From Nevskia sp. (GTDB lineage: Bacteria > Pseudomonadota > Gammaproteobacteria > Nevskiales > Nevskiaceae): a stretch of 59,235 nucleotides of DNA. The position numbers and the translations under genes are program-made. Of the stretch, positions 8,508 to 17,318 are shown one piece after another; the stretch's first letter is position 1; each line of letters begins with the position of its first letter. Where the stretch lies: the NCBI GenBank assembly GCA_031291075.1, contig JARLJS010000256.1, positions 1-59,235 on the forward strand, written 5' to 3'. The notes under the pieces were generated by a model. That model saw nothing but the letters and a program-made list of their open reading frames with translations. It did no database searches and was not told the origin of the DNA.

Positions 8508-8708
8508 AGGCAATGCTTGTCGTCCCGGGCCCCATCGCACGCCGACCGGCATCCCTGCCGCCGCCGCCGCGCTGTGCACCCAGGTGCTTCTGCCGGGCTC
8601 CGCTGCCTGTAAAGCGTGGATTTTGTGCGATGGTACCGCCGCAGGGCAACGCCTGCAGCGGCTTTCGGGGGGCGCGGCACCGGTTCTGCCGGTGACCGCG
8701 AACCTGAT

Positions 8709-9914
8709 TCAGACGCCAGCCAGGGCGGGCGTGAGCCCCGCCGGCGGGGCTCCGCGCGCCAGCAGGTAGCGGTCCTTGCCGGCCCGCTTGGCCTGGTACA
8801 TCAGGTCGTCGGCGACGCGCAGGGCGTCCGCCGCGCGGGTGGAGGGGTCGGGCACCAGCACCACCACGCCGGCGCTGACCGTGACCCTGGGCGCCGCCGA
8901 CTGCGCCGGCTGCGGCAGTTCGGCCTGGCGCACCTTGTCGAGCACGCCCAGCGCCATCTGCTGCGCCGCGCTCTCGTCGCAATCGTAGCGGACGATCACC
9001 AGCTCCTCGCCGCCGTAGCGCGCCTGGATGTCGAACGGCCGCCGCCCCAGATCGCGCAAGGCGGTGCCGACGCGGCGCAGCACGTCGTCGCCGTAGATGT
9101 GGCCGTAGCCGTCGTTGATCGACTTGAAGTTATCGAGGTCCATCAGCATCACCGCCACCGGCCGTTGCTGCCGCCCGGCCAGGGCCAGCACCTCGGCGAA
9201 GCGGTGGTTGAACTCGCTGCGCGTGATCAGCCCGGTTAGGGGATCGGTGCAGGCGGTCAGCTTGGCCAGCTCCCCGGCCAGCCACAGCCGCCGCTGCAGC
9301 ACCTCCATGAAGAAGGCACCGGCCGCCGCCGTCAGGCCCAGCACCGTGATCAGCAGTGCGTCCATGTAGAACGCCTGCAGCGGCGAATCGCTGAGCCACT
9401 CGCTGAGGATGTTGAGCCCGGTGAAGACGGCGATGCCACGCAGCATGCGCTTGAGTGGAAAACCGCACAGCATCGCCGCGAACAGCACGGCGATGTTCAC
9501 CAGTTCCGGCGGCAGGTAGAAATGATACGGGCGGGCTCCGCGCTGCAGCGCGAGCAGGCCGAGCCAGAACACGACCATCGCGGTCACCTGCACCACCACC
9601 ACGAAACGCCGCGACAGCGGCAGGAAGTCGGCGGCGGCCGCGACCAGGCACAGCGGCAGCACCAGTCCGAACGCGGCGCAGTCAATCACGAACAGGAAGG
9701 CGGGCGGGGTGCGCATCAATGCCGGCGCCAGCATCAGGGACGGGACCGCCACCACCAGCACGGTCAGGTAGTAGCACATGCGCGCCAGCTTGTGGTCGCC
9801 GTGGAGGGCGCCGCGATACCGCTCCCGCAACTCCCGGTCGAAACCGACGCGCGGCAGCGGGCGCCCCAGCTCGCGCCGCAGGTGTCGCTCCAGACTTTGC
9901 GACTCGCTTTGCAT
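8709..9914 (-). CDS. Membrane diguanylate cyclase (GGDEF), tandem copy 3
   Basis: A 401-aa protein. A basic N terminus (SLERHLRRELGRPLPRVGF) is followed by about six membrane helices (residues ~50-225) and a GGDEF domain. The signature is GGEEL at 301-305, so the catalytic glutamate is kept and the fifth position is Leu. An inhibitory I-site RxxD (RPFD) lies five residues upstream. It should make c-di-GMP at the inner membrane with product feedback. The chosen ATG gives exactly the same length as both neighbouring paralogues. Alignment along the whole length shows recent tandem duplication, with this copy the most diverged in its membrane region. Confidence 0.9.
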   Translation of the reverse strand: MQSESQSLERHLRRELGRPLPRVGFDRELRERYRGALHGDHKLARMCYYLTVLVVAVPSLMLAPALMRTPPAFLFVIDCAAFGLVLPLCLVAAAADFLPLSRRFVVVVQVTAMVVFWLGLLALQRGARPYHFYLPPELVNIAVLFAAMLCGFPLKRMLRGIAVFTGLNILSEWLSDSPLQAFYMDALLITVLGLTAAAGAFFMEVLQRRLWLAGELAKLTACTDPLTGLITRSEFNHRFAEVLALAGRQQRPVAVMLMDLDNFKSINDGYGHIYGDDVLRRVGTALRDLGRRPFDIQARYGGEELVIVRYDCDESAAQQMALGVLDKVRQAELPQPAQSAAPRVTVSAGVVVLVPDPSTRAADALRVADDLMYQAKRAGKDRYLLARGAPPAGLTPALAGV

Positions 9915-10115
9915 CGCGCCTACCGCCTCTCTCCTCGCTCCCGGCCTGCCGTCCCGCCTGTTGCGGTTCGCGGCCGGACAGCGCTCATTCCCGGGCACTC
10001 CCGGCCCACAGATTGTCCCGATCGGCCGCGGCCGCGCAACCGGACATCCGACCGAAGGCGCGGAATCGCAGTTGGGCGCGCCGCGGCCGGGCGCCGGGAA
10101 CGGGGACCTGCGGCC

Positions 10116-11321
10116 TCAGCCGCCGGCCAGGGCGGGCGCCAGGGTGGCGGCGGGCCGCGGGCTCTTCAGCAGGTAGCGGTCCTTGCCCGAGCGCTTGGCC
10201 TCGTACATCAGGTCGTCGGCGGCACGCAGGGTGTCCCAAGGCCGGGTGGCCAGGTCGGGCACCAGCACCACCACGCCGGCGCTCAAAGTGAGCTTGGGCG
10301 CGGCACCGGTCGTCGGCGCCGGCAGCTCGGTGCCGCGTACCGCCTGCAGCACCTGGGAAGCGAGCGTGCTCGCCGCCGCCTCGCCGCAGTCGTACCAGAC
10401 AATGACCATCTCCTCGCCGCCGTAGCGGGCCTGGATGTCGAGCGGCCGCCGGGCCGTGTCGAGGATGGCGGCACCGACCCGGCGCAGTACGTCGTCGCCG
10501 TAGATGTGGCCGCAGCGGTCGTTGATCGACTTGAAATTGTCCAGGTCGATCAGCATCACCGCCACCGGCCGCCGCTGCCGCTCCGCCGTGGCCAGCACCT
10601 CGGCGAAGCGGTGGTTGAACTCGGCGCGCGTCATCAACCCGGTGAGGTGGTCCGTGCGCGCCACCACCTTGGCCAGCTCACCCGCCAGCCACAGGCGCCG
10701 CTGCAGCACCTCCATAAAGAACGCGCCGGCCGCGGCGGCGACGCCGAGCACGGCGATCAGCAGGACGTCCATGAAGAACACCTGGGCCGGCGACCGGCTG
10801 TGCCACTCGCTGAGGATGTCCAGGGCGGTGAACAGCGTGATGGCCACCAGCATGCGCCGCATGTTGAAGCCGCACAGCATGGCGGCGCAGAGCATGGCGA
10901 TGCCCAGCACCTCCGGCGGAAAATAGAATTGCTCGGCGCGCGAGGCGCGCTGCATCAGCAGCAGGGCGAACCAGAAGGCCGGGATGACGATGGTGTGGAC
11001 GGTCGAGGTGATGCGCCGGGGCAACGGGGTGAGGTCGATGAAGGCGGCCACCAGGCACAGCGGCACGATCACGCCGAGCCCCAGTGACTCCACCAGCCCG
11101 CCCAGGTCCGGCGGCACCCCCAGCAAGGCCGGGCCAAAGACCGGCTCGGCGGCGAACAGCAGCGCCACCACCAGGTAGTAGGACAGGCGGGCGAACTTGC
11201 GGTGGCCGCGCAACGTATAGCGGTAGCGCTCGAGCAGTTCGTCGTTCAGCCCGACGCGCGGCAAGGTGCGCTGCAGCTCGCGCCGCAGTTCCTGCTCCAT
11301 TTTCAGCAAATCGGTCTGCAT
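10116..11321 (-). CDS. Membrane diguanylate cyclase (GGDEF), tandem copy 2
   Basis: A 401-aa paralogue of the genes on both sides: N-terminal basic amphipathic segment (KMEQELRRELQRTLPRVGL), about six membrane helices and a C-terminal GGDEF domain with GGEEM and the RPLD I-site five residues before it. Active c-di-GMP synthesis is expected. The membrane region has no known MASE name and the conserved pattern QFYFPPEVLGIAMLCAAMLCG is shared almost unchanged with copy 1. It lies 194-201 bases from each neighbour, so each copy probably has its own promoter and they are not one tight operon. Confidence 0.9.
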   Translation of the reverse strand: MQTDLLKMEQELRRELQRTLPRVGLNDELLERYRYTLRGHRKFARLSYYLVVALLFAAEPVFGPALLGVPPDLGGLVESLGLGVIVPLCLVAAFIDLTPLPRRITSTVHTIVIPAFWFALLLMQRASRAEQFYFPPEVLGIAMLCAAMLCGFNMRRMLVAITLFTALDILSEWHSRSPAQVFFMDVLLIAVLGVAAAAGAFFMEVLQRRLWLAGELAKVVARTDHLTGLMTRAEFNHRFAEVLATAERQRRPVAVMLIDLDNFKSINDRCGHIYGDDVLRRVGAAILDTARRPLDIQARYGGEEMVIVWYDCGEAAASTLASQVLQAVRGTELPAPTTGAAPKLTLSAGVVVLVPDLATRPWDTLRAADDLMYEAKRSGKDRYLLKSPRPAATLAPALAGG

Positions 11322-11515
11322 TGGCCTACCCGCATTCCACCCCGGCCGCTCCGTATCGCCGTCGCATCCTTGCCGGACCGGGCTGCCGGGACAAAGCCCG
11401 TTCCGGCTTCATTCCTCCGGGCGGATTTTCGTCACTTGCGGCCCCCCTCCGGCGGTGCGGCCGACCGAAGGCCGTCACAGGCGGTCCGGCGCGCTGCCGG
11501 ACCGCCCGCACGGGC

Positions 11516-12721
11516 TTATCCGCCGGCCATGGCGGCGGACAGGGGTGCCCCGAGCAGCCGGCCGCGGAACAGGACGCGGTCCTTGCCGGCCCGCTTGGCC
11601 TGGTACATCAGGTCGTCGGCGGTGCGCAGAACGTCGGCCGGCCGCGTGGCGGACTCCGGCACCAGCACGACCACCCCGGCGCTGACCGTCACCCGCGGCG
11701 GGGCACCCAGCGGGGGGGCGGGCATCTGGGCGCCGCGCACGGTCGCCAGCACCTCCTCCGCCAGCTTCTGCGCCGCCGCCTCGTCGCAGTCGTACCACAC
11801 GATCACCAGCTCCTCGCCGCCGTAGCGGGCCTGGATGTCCAGCGGCCGCCGTGCCATGTCCAGCATGATCGCGCCCAGCCGGCGCAGCACCTCGTCGCCG
11901 TAGATGTGACCGTAACCGTCGTTGACCGACTTGAAGTTGTCGACGTCCATCAGCATCACGGCTACCGGCCGCCGCTGCCGCCCCGCCATCGCCAGCACAT
12001 CGGCGAAACGGTGGTTGAATTCTGCCCGCGTCGCCAGCGCGGTGAGGCTGTCGGTGCGGGCCGTGAGCTTGGACAGCTCGCCCGCCAGCCACAGGCGCCG
12101 CTGCAGCACCTCCATGAAAAAGGCTCCCGCCCCGGCCGCCAGGCCCAGCACCAGGATCAGCAGCGCGTCCATGAAGAACACCTGCGCCGGCGAGTTGCTG
12201 AACCACTCGTTGAGGACGTTGAGGGCGGTGAACAGCACAATGCCCCGCAGCATGTACTTGAGCGTGAAACCGCACAGCATCGCTGCGCACAGCACCGCGA
12301 TGCCCAGCACTTCCGGCGGAAAATAAAAATTCTCGGCTCGCGCCGCCCGCTGCATCACCAGCAACGCGCCCCACAGCGCCAGCATCACGCCCAGGTGCAC
12401 GGCGGCGCTGACCCGCCGCGACAGCGGCAGGAAATCGATGGCGGCGGCGATCACGCACAACGGCAGGATCACACCGAATTCCAGCGGACGGTACAACGGC
12501 ACCACCGCCGCAGGAGTCTGCAGCAGGGAGGGTCCGTACAACGGCGCCAGCCCGAACACCGCCACCACCGCCAGGTAATAGAAGATGCGCGCGAGCTTGC
12601 GGTCGCGCTTCAAGTCGTTGCGATAGCGCTCCAGCAACTCGGGATCGAAGCCGACGCGCGGCAGCGGGCGCAGCAACTCGCGCCGCAACCGGACTTCCAT
12701 CTTCTGGAGTTCGCTGACCAT
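11516..12721 (-). CDS. Membrane diguanylate cyclase (GGDEF), tandem copy 1
   Basis: The first-transcribed of three 401-aa paralogues. The start at 12721 (MVSELQKMEVRLRREL) gives the same length as the other two; an upstream in-frame ATG at 12778 is less likely. Domains are as in its neighbours: a basic N terminus, six membrane helices, a linker helix (EVLQRRLWLAGELSKL) and a GGDEF domain with GGEEL preceded by RPLD. All catalytic and feedback residues are present. Three intact copies side by side suggest either dosage or different input signals sensed by the membrane part. Confidence 0.9.
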   Translation of the reverse strand: MVSELQKMEVRLRRELLRPLPRVGFDPELLERYRNDLKRDRKLARIFYYLAVVAVFGLAPLYGPSLLQTPAAVVPLYRPLEFGVILPLCVIAAAIDFLPLSRRVSAAVHLGVMLALWGALLVMQRAARAENFYFPPEVLGIAVLCAAMLCGFTLKYMLRGIVLFTALNVLNEWFSNSPAQVFFMDALLILVLGLAAGAGAFFMEVLQRRLWLAGELSKLTARTDSLTALATRAEFNHRFADVLAMAGRQRRPVAVMLMDVDNFKSVNDGYGHIYGDEVLRRLGAIMLDMARRPLDIQARYGGEELVIVWYDCDEAAAQKLAEEVLATVRGAQMPAPPLGAPPRVTVSAGVVVLVPESATRPADVLRTADDLMYQAKRAGKDRVLFRGRLLGAPLSAAMAGG

Positions 12722-12888
12722 GCGGCCGTCAGCCCGGAAACCGGCCCGCGGCGGAGGCGGATTGCCGCACTGCGGCATGGAGCGGCCGCGGGAACCCGTG
12801 GTGGTGCAACGCCGTTACAGCCGGATCATCGGTGGCACCAGCCGTGGCCGGCGGTGCCGAAGCATGTACACCAGGGGGCTCCTTGCAG

Positions 12889-14340
12889 CTACAGGGGCGC
12901 CCCCATCAACCGTCCGATATCCCACAGGTCCTTCTCGACTTCCTCGGCGTGCATCACGATCACCGCCTGCTCGGGCGACATCTGCGCCGCGGCCTGGCAG
13001 GCCCAGCCGAGGGCATGGGCGGTCTCGATGGCGGGGGTGATGCCCTCGAGGTTGCTGAGGTCGCGGATCGCCTTCTTGGCGGCTTCGCGGCTCGCCTGCA
13101 CGTATTCGACCCGGCCGGTCTCCCGCAGCCAGCGGTGCTCGCGCACCACGCTCGGGTATTCCAGCCCCTCGAGGATGCCCTGGGCGACCTTCTGCTTGTC
13201 GCGCGACAAGGTGTTGGTGGTGGGGTCGCGGCTGCTGACGACGCCGGATTTCTCCGGCTCGCTCATCGGCTCGACGCAGACCAAGCGGGTCTGCGCTTCG
13301 CCGACGAAGGGGGGAAACATGCCGAGGGCGTCGGCGTTGTTGCCGCCGCGCGCCACCAGCAGGTCGGGCGAGCGCTTGGCGGCCAGGCGCATCTGACGCT
13401 GGCACTCACGGCCGATCACCGCGGTGAATTCGCGCGCCATGGTCGGATAGGGCTCCGGCGCACCTTCCAGGCCGAACACCATCAACGCCTGTTCCGGGTT
13501 GCGCGCCCAGTAGGTCAGCGCCGCCTCGCGCGGGTCGCGCATCTGGCCGCCTTCCTCGGTCGTCTGCAGCACGTTGGCGCCGTGCAGCCACATGCGGAAC
13601 ACGTTGGTGGTGTGACGGGTGTTGCGTTCGCGGTCCATGAACACCACCGCGTCCAGGCCCAGGCGGGCCGCGATCGAGGCGGTGAGCACGCCGCGACGGC
13701 CGTCGATGGTCGAGGTGACCAGGGTCTTGCGGCCGAGGCGCTGGGCCAGCAGGGCCTGGCCGACCACGCTGATGATCAGGTGGGTATCGCGCGGCGACAC
13801 ATCCTCGCGCTTCAGGTAGATCTGGGCGCCGCGCAGGCTCTCCGACAGGCGGCGCGCGTGCAGCAGCGAGGACGGGCGCCGCGCCAGGTAGGTCAGCTCC
13901 ATATCCAGCTTGGCCTGGAAGGCCGCGTCGGCGTGCACCGACTCGAAGCCCTCCTTGAGCGTCTGGAAGTGGCGGGTGAAGCGCGTGTCGTCGCCGAGGC
14001 GCCGCACCTGGGCCAGCGGCTGCTGGGACACCGTCCCGGCGGTAGCGCCGATGAACTCGATGCGATCGCTGCCGGCGGTATTGAACAGGGGCGACTCCGG
14101 CACCAGCATGCGCCCCATGCTCAGGCACTTCTGCCACTCGGGCGAGGCCACCTTGTCGGGCGTCAGGTCCGACAGCTCCTGCGCCACGCGCAGGAACGAG
14201 GCCGCCCGATGCGTTTCGTAATACAGCTCCAGCAGCTTCAGGCGCGCCGCATGATTGCGCGGCTGCGTTTTGAGCTGCTCGGTGAGCAGGCTCTCAAGCT
14301 GATCGTGAAACGAAGGCTGTTCCGGACTGCGGATCGCCAT
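12889..14340 (-). CDS. TrpB-like protein without the PLP lysine, with FimV-like N-terminal segment
   Basis: A 483-aa protein. Residues ~130-480 align along their length with tryptophan synthase beta: IYLKRED, VGQALLAQRLGRK, GLDAVVFMD, NVFRMWLHGANV, a TMAREF stretch and RGGNNADALGMF. The Lys that binds PLP in TrpB (in the HTGAHK motif) is Leu188 here (RDTHLIIS), and the catalytic Glu position in the following ETGAGQHG motif is Thr. It is therefore unlikely to be a PLP enzyme. Residues 1-90 resemble the C-terminal TPR-like repeat of FimV/TspA pilus-associated proteins: PRNHAARLKLLELYYE, FLRVAQEL, then PEWQKCLSMGRMLVPESPLF. The function is unknown; a binding or scaffold role is inferred. The start at 14340 has a good fit to the conserved segment. 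Confidence 0.8.
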   Translation of the reverse strand: MAIRSPEQPSFHDQLESLLTEQLKTQPRNHAARLKLLELYYETHRAASFLRVAQELSDLTPDKVASPEWQKCLSMGRMLVPESPLFNTAGSDRIEFIGATAGTVSQQPLAQVRRLGDDTRFTRHFQTLKEGFESVHADAAFQAKLDMELTYLARRPSSLLHARRLSESLRGAQIYLKREDVSPRDTHLIISVVGQALLAQRLGRKTLVTSTIDGRRGVLTASIAARLGLDAVVFMDRERNTRHTTNVFRMWLHGANVLQTTEEGGQMRDPREAALTYWARNPEQALMVFGLEGAPEPYPTMAREFTAVIGRECQRQMRLAAKRSPDLLVARGGNNADALGMFPPFVGEAQTRLVCVEPMSEPEKSGVVSSRDPTTNTLSRDKQKVAQGILEGLEYPSVVREHRWLRETGRVEYVQASREAAKKAIRDLSNLEGITPAIETAHALGWACQAAAQMSPEQAVIVMHAEEVEKDLWDIGRLMGAPL

Positions 14341-14651
14341 CTGCCACCCCCAGGGGTTTTTATCGCCAGTAATATTACCCTGGACCGCCGTAAGTTCCAG
14401 CACCGATAGGAGAATTTTTACCCGCTCCCGCCTTCCCCCGCGCCGGCCGGTCGCTTTCGGGGGACGACCGGCGGGTGTCAACCCATTTGAACTTCTCCGC
14501 GCGACCGGGCTCATACATCCAGGCGGCACACCGGGCCGGGGCAGCGCCCCCGCTGCGCCGCGGGAAGGATTCCGTGCAATGGATCGGCAGCGACCCGTGG
14601 CGCGATTCGCGGCCAGCCGCTGCGCCAGCCAGGCCGAGGAGGGCCGGTTCG
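14341..14651. other. 311-bp gap with an AT-rich palindrome
   Basis: This divergent intergenic region separates the TrpB-like gene and the DJ-1/PfpI gene. Near its left end is a perfect 10-bp palindrome GTAATATTAC at 14369-14378, nested between CCAG and CTGG. This is the only AT-rich patch in the gap and probably holds a -10 box and operator for the TrpB-like gene. The rest is GC-rich and shows no gene. Confidence 0.4.
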
Positions 14652-15233
14652 ATGAACAAAACGCTACAGGGAAAGGTCTACGCCATCCTCGCCGCGGACG
14701 GCTTCGAGCAGTCGGAGCTGCTGGAGCCGAAGAAGGCCTTGGAAGAGGCCGGCGCCAGGACCGAGGTGGTATCGCTGGAAAGCGGGACCATCCGTGGCTG
14801 GAAGCTCCGCAACTGGGGCCAGGACGTGCCGGTGGACGTACCGATCAAGACCGCCCGGGCGGAACACTATGACGGCCTGCTGATCCCGGGCGGCACGCTC
14901 AGCCCCGACCGCCTGCGCCTGGAACCGCTGGCGGTGAGCTTCGTGCAGGCGTTTTTCGACGGCGGCAAGCCCATCGCCGCCGTCTGCCACGGCCCCTGGA
15001 TGCTGGTCGAGGCCGACGTGGTGCGCGGCGCCACGCTCACCTCCTGGCCGTCGCTGCGCACCGACATCAACAACGCCGGCGGCCACTGGGTGGACCAGGA
15101 AGTGGTGAGCGACGGCCGGCTGGTGACCAGCCGCAAGCCGAACGACCTGCCGGCATTCAACCGCAGGATGCTCGAGCTGTTCCTCGAAACGGCCTCCTCC
15201 AGGCGCGTGAAGATCGGCGCCACCGACATCTAG
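14652..15233 (+). CDS. DJ-1/PfpI family protein (type 1 glutamine amidotransferase fold)
   Basis: A 193-aa cytoplasmic protein of the PfpI/YhbO branch of the DJ-1 superfamily. The nucleophile elbow AVCHGPWML (Cys followed by His) near residue 115 and the upstream acidic residue in ADGFEQSELLEPKKAL are in place, as is IPGGTLSPDRLR. Members act as deglycases, chaperones or peptidases in stress protection. Start and length agree with the family. It is alone on the plus strand with a diverging TrpB-like gene upstream, so nothing in the context specifies its substrate. Confidence 0.87.
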   Translation: MNKTLQGKVYAILAADGFEQSELLEPKKALEEAGARTEVVSLESGTIRGWKLRNWGQDVPVDVPIKTARAEHYDGLLIPGGTLSPDRLRLEPLAVSFVQAFFDGGKPIAAVCHGPWMLVEADVVRGATLTSWPSLRTDINNAGGHWVDQEVVSDGRLVTSRKPNDLPAFNRRMLELFLETASSRRVKIGATDI

Positions 15234-15362
15234 GGAGCCGCGCCGACGGGCGAGCGGCGACCGCACCGCAGCAACGACGCGGCGGTGCCGCTCACGTATC
15301 ATTGCGCCGGTCGATCGGCCGCGGCGCAAAACCGCCGCCGCGAGCATATCCCGGAGGATCCG

Positions 15363-16151
15363 TTGATTCGGCAATTGTTGCTGCGGCCGCTGTACCGGCT
15401 GTATCGCGCGTTCCTGCGCAAGCAGGTGCTGCGCGGCCCGGTTCCCAAGCATGTCGGCCTGATCCTCGACGGCAACCGCCGTTACGGCCGCATGCAGGGC
15501 CTCAAGGACACCCAGGCCGCCTACAGCGCCGGCGCGGCCAAGCTCGACGAGCTGCTGGACTGGTGCGTGGACCTGGGCATCCCGGCCATCACCCTATGGG
15601 TGTTCTCCACCGACAATTTCGCCCGGCCGGCCGAGGAGCTCAACGGCCTGATGGCGGTGACGGAGGCCAAGCTGAGGGCCCTGGCGGTCGACCCGCGCAT
15701 CCACCAGCGCAGGGTGCGCGTGCGCGCGATGGGGCGCATCGACCTGCTGCCGCCGAGCACGGTGGCGGCGGTGCGCGCCGCCGAGGCGGCCACCCAGGAC
15801 TACGGCGACGTCGAGCTGACTTTCGCCGCCGCCTACGGTGGCCGCGAGGAGATCACCGACGCGGTCAAGGCCCTGCTGCGCCACGAGCTGCATTCGGGCA
15901 AGACCCCCGACGAGATCGTCGAGTCGGTCACCCCCGAGGCAATCGGCCGCTACCTGTATTCGCCGCACCTGCCCGAGCCCGACCTGATCATCCGCACCAG
16001 CGGCGAAGTCCGGCTGTCAGGCTTCATGCTGTGGCAGAGCGTGTACAGCGAGTTCTACTTCACCGACATCTTCTGGCCGGCCTTCCGCCGCATCGACTTC
16101 CTGCGCGCGGTGCGCGCGTTCCAGCAGCGCGACCGCCGCTTCGGACGCTGA
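15363..16151 (+). CDS. cis-prenyltransferase (UppS-like polyprenyl diphosphate synthase)
   Basis: A 262-aa member of the cis-prenyltransferase family. Motif I reads GLILDGNRRYGR (UppS: MDGNGRWA), with the catalytic aspartate kept; motif V reads DLIIRTSGEVRLSGFMLWQ and YSEFYFTD, nearly canonical. The start is a TTG at 15363 with a strong GGAGGA ribosome site seven bases upstream. An N-terminal basic helix (LRPLYRLYRAFLRKQVL) extends beyond UppS, resembling the short-chain mycobacterial Z-isoprenyl diphosphate synthases. A genome of this type should already have the essential uppS elsewhere, so this is probably a second enzyme making another polyprenyl chain. Confidence 0.85.
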   Translation: MIRQLLLRPLYRLYRAFLRKQVLRGPVPKHVGLILDGNRRYGRMQGLKDTQAAYSAGAAKLDELLDWCVDLGIPAITLWVFSTDNFARPAEELNGLMAVTEAKLRALAVDPRIHQRRVRVRAMGRIDLLPPSTVAAVRAAEAATQDYGDVELTFAAAYGGREEITDAVKALLRHELHSGKTPDEIVESVTPEAIGRYLYSPHLPEPDLIIRTSGEVRLSGFMLWQSVYSEFYFTDIFWPAFRRIDFLRAVRAFQQRDRRFGR

Positions 16152-16233
16152 GGCGGCCGCATGTGCCGCCGTCATCCGGCACGGTTATGATGCGCCGGCT
16201 TTCAACCGCCGCCAGGGAGCGAGGGGACCTAGC

Positions 16234-17145
16234 ATGAACGTGCAACGCCAGGACGTAGAGTTCAGCAGCCGGGGTACGATCTGCCGGGCTTGGCTGTACC
16301 GCCCCGAAACCCCCGCCGCCACGCCCTCGCCGTGCATCGTCATGGCCCATGGTCTCGGCGGTACCCGCGATGCCGGGCTCGACCCCTACGCCCGCAAGTT
16401 CGCCGGTGCCGGTTACATGGTGCTGCTGTTCGATTACCGCCACTTCGGCGCCAGCGACGGCGAGCCGCGCCAGCTCATGTCCATCGGCCGCCAGCTCGAG
16501 GACTGGGCCAGCGCCATCGCCCATGCGCGCGGCCTGCCCGGCGTGGACCCGGCGAAGATCGCCCTGTGGGGCTCTTCGTTCTCGGGCGGCCACGTCATCG
16601 TCGCCGCGGCGCGGGACGGCAAGGTCGCGGCGGTGTCGTCGCAGGGCCCGATGATGGACGGCCTCGCCGCGGCGCTGAACATCGTGCGCTACGCCGGCAT
16701 CGGCACCATGCTCCGCTTCACCGGCGCCGGCCTGCTGGACCAGGTGCGCGCCCTGCTGGGGCTGTCGCCGGTCTACGTGCCGCTGATCGCGCCGCCCGGG
16801 CAATTCGCCGCCATGTCCAGCCACGACTCGGACAGCGGCTATCGCACCATCACCCCGCCGGGCTGGCGCAACCAGATGACGGCGCGCGTGGCGCTGCAGC
16901 TCGCCACCTACCGCCCCATCGCCGACGCCGGCCGGCTGCCCTGTCCCACGCTGATCCTGGTCTGCACCAAGGACAGCGTGGCCCCGCCCGGCGCCGCCGT
17001 AGCCACCGCGCGCAAGGCCGGCTCCAGGGCCGAGCTGAAGGAATACGATATCGGCCACTTCGAGATCTATACCGGCGCCGGCTTCGAGCGCTCCTCCTCC
17101 GACCAGCTGGCCTTCTTCAACCGGGTGCTGCTGAACCGGAGCTAG
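16234..17145 (+). CDS. Alpha/beta hydrolase
   Basis: A 303-aa hydrolase of the dienelactone-hydrolase/acyl-peptidase-like type. The oxyanion segment is MAHGLGGTRDAGLDPYA, the nucleophile elbow GSSFSGGH (serine near 113) and the last-strand motif CTKDSVAPP provides the acid; GHFEIYTG carries the histidine. No signal peptide. Similar proteins occur in lipid-degrading actinobacteria and gammaproteobacteria; the substrate is unknown. Its stop codon at 17143-17145 lies exactly at the edge of a palindromic repeat element that separates it from the convergent MocR gene. Confidence 0.82.
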   Translation: MNVQRQDVEFSSRGTICRAWLYRPETPAATPSPCIVMAHGLGGTRDAGLDPYARKFAGAGYMVLLFDYRHFGASDGEPRQLMSIGRQLEDWASAIAHARGLPGVDPAKIALWGSSFSGGHVIVAAARDGKVAAVSSQGPMMDGLAAALNIVRYAGIGTMLRFTGAGLLDQVRALLGLSPVYVPLIAPPGQFAAMSSHDSDSGYRTITPPGWRNQMTARVALQLATYRPIADAGRLPCPTLILVCTKDSVAPPGAAVATARKAGSRAELKEYDIGHFEIYTGAGFERSSSDQLAFFNRVLLNRS

Positions 17146-17318
17146 TGCGGTCCCGCAGATGCAGATGCATCGGCACAAAATCAGTATCCCTCTCCCTCTG
17201 GGAGAGGGGCAGGGGTGAGGGCGGCACAGCCCGAAGGATTTGACCGCCGTTGTAGCAGAGCGCCCTCACCCGCGCCTCACGGCGCGACCTCTCCCAGGGG
17301 GAGAGGCAAGGACATCAC
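17145..17318. repeat. Palindromic repeat element, family A, copy 1
   Basis: A ~174-bp element containing long inverted tracts of CTCTCCC and GGGAGAG. Its ends are related as GTGCGGTCC (17145) and GGACATCAC (17318). A closely similar sequence is found at 53136-53329, including the shared internal block AAAATCAGTATCCCTCTCCC. The element fills the whole space between two convergent genes and overlaps both stop codons, so it supplies the transcript ends. No coding capacity. Confidence 0.7.
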
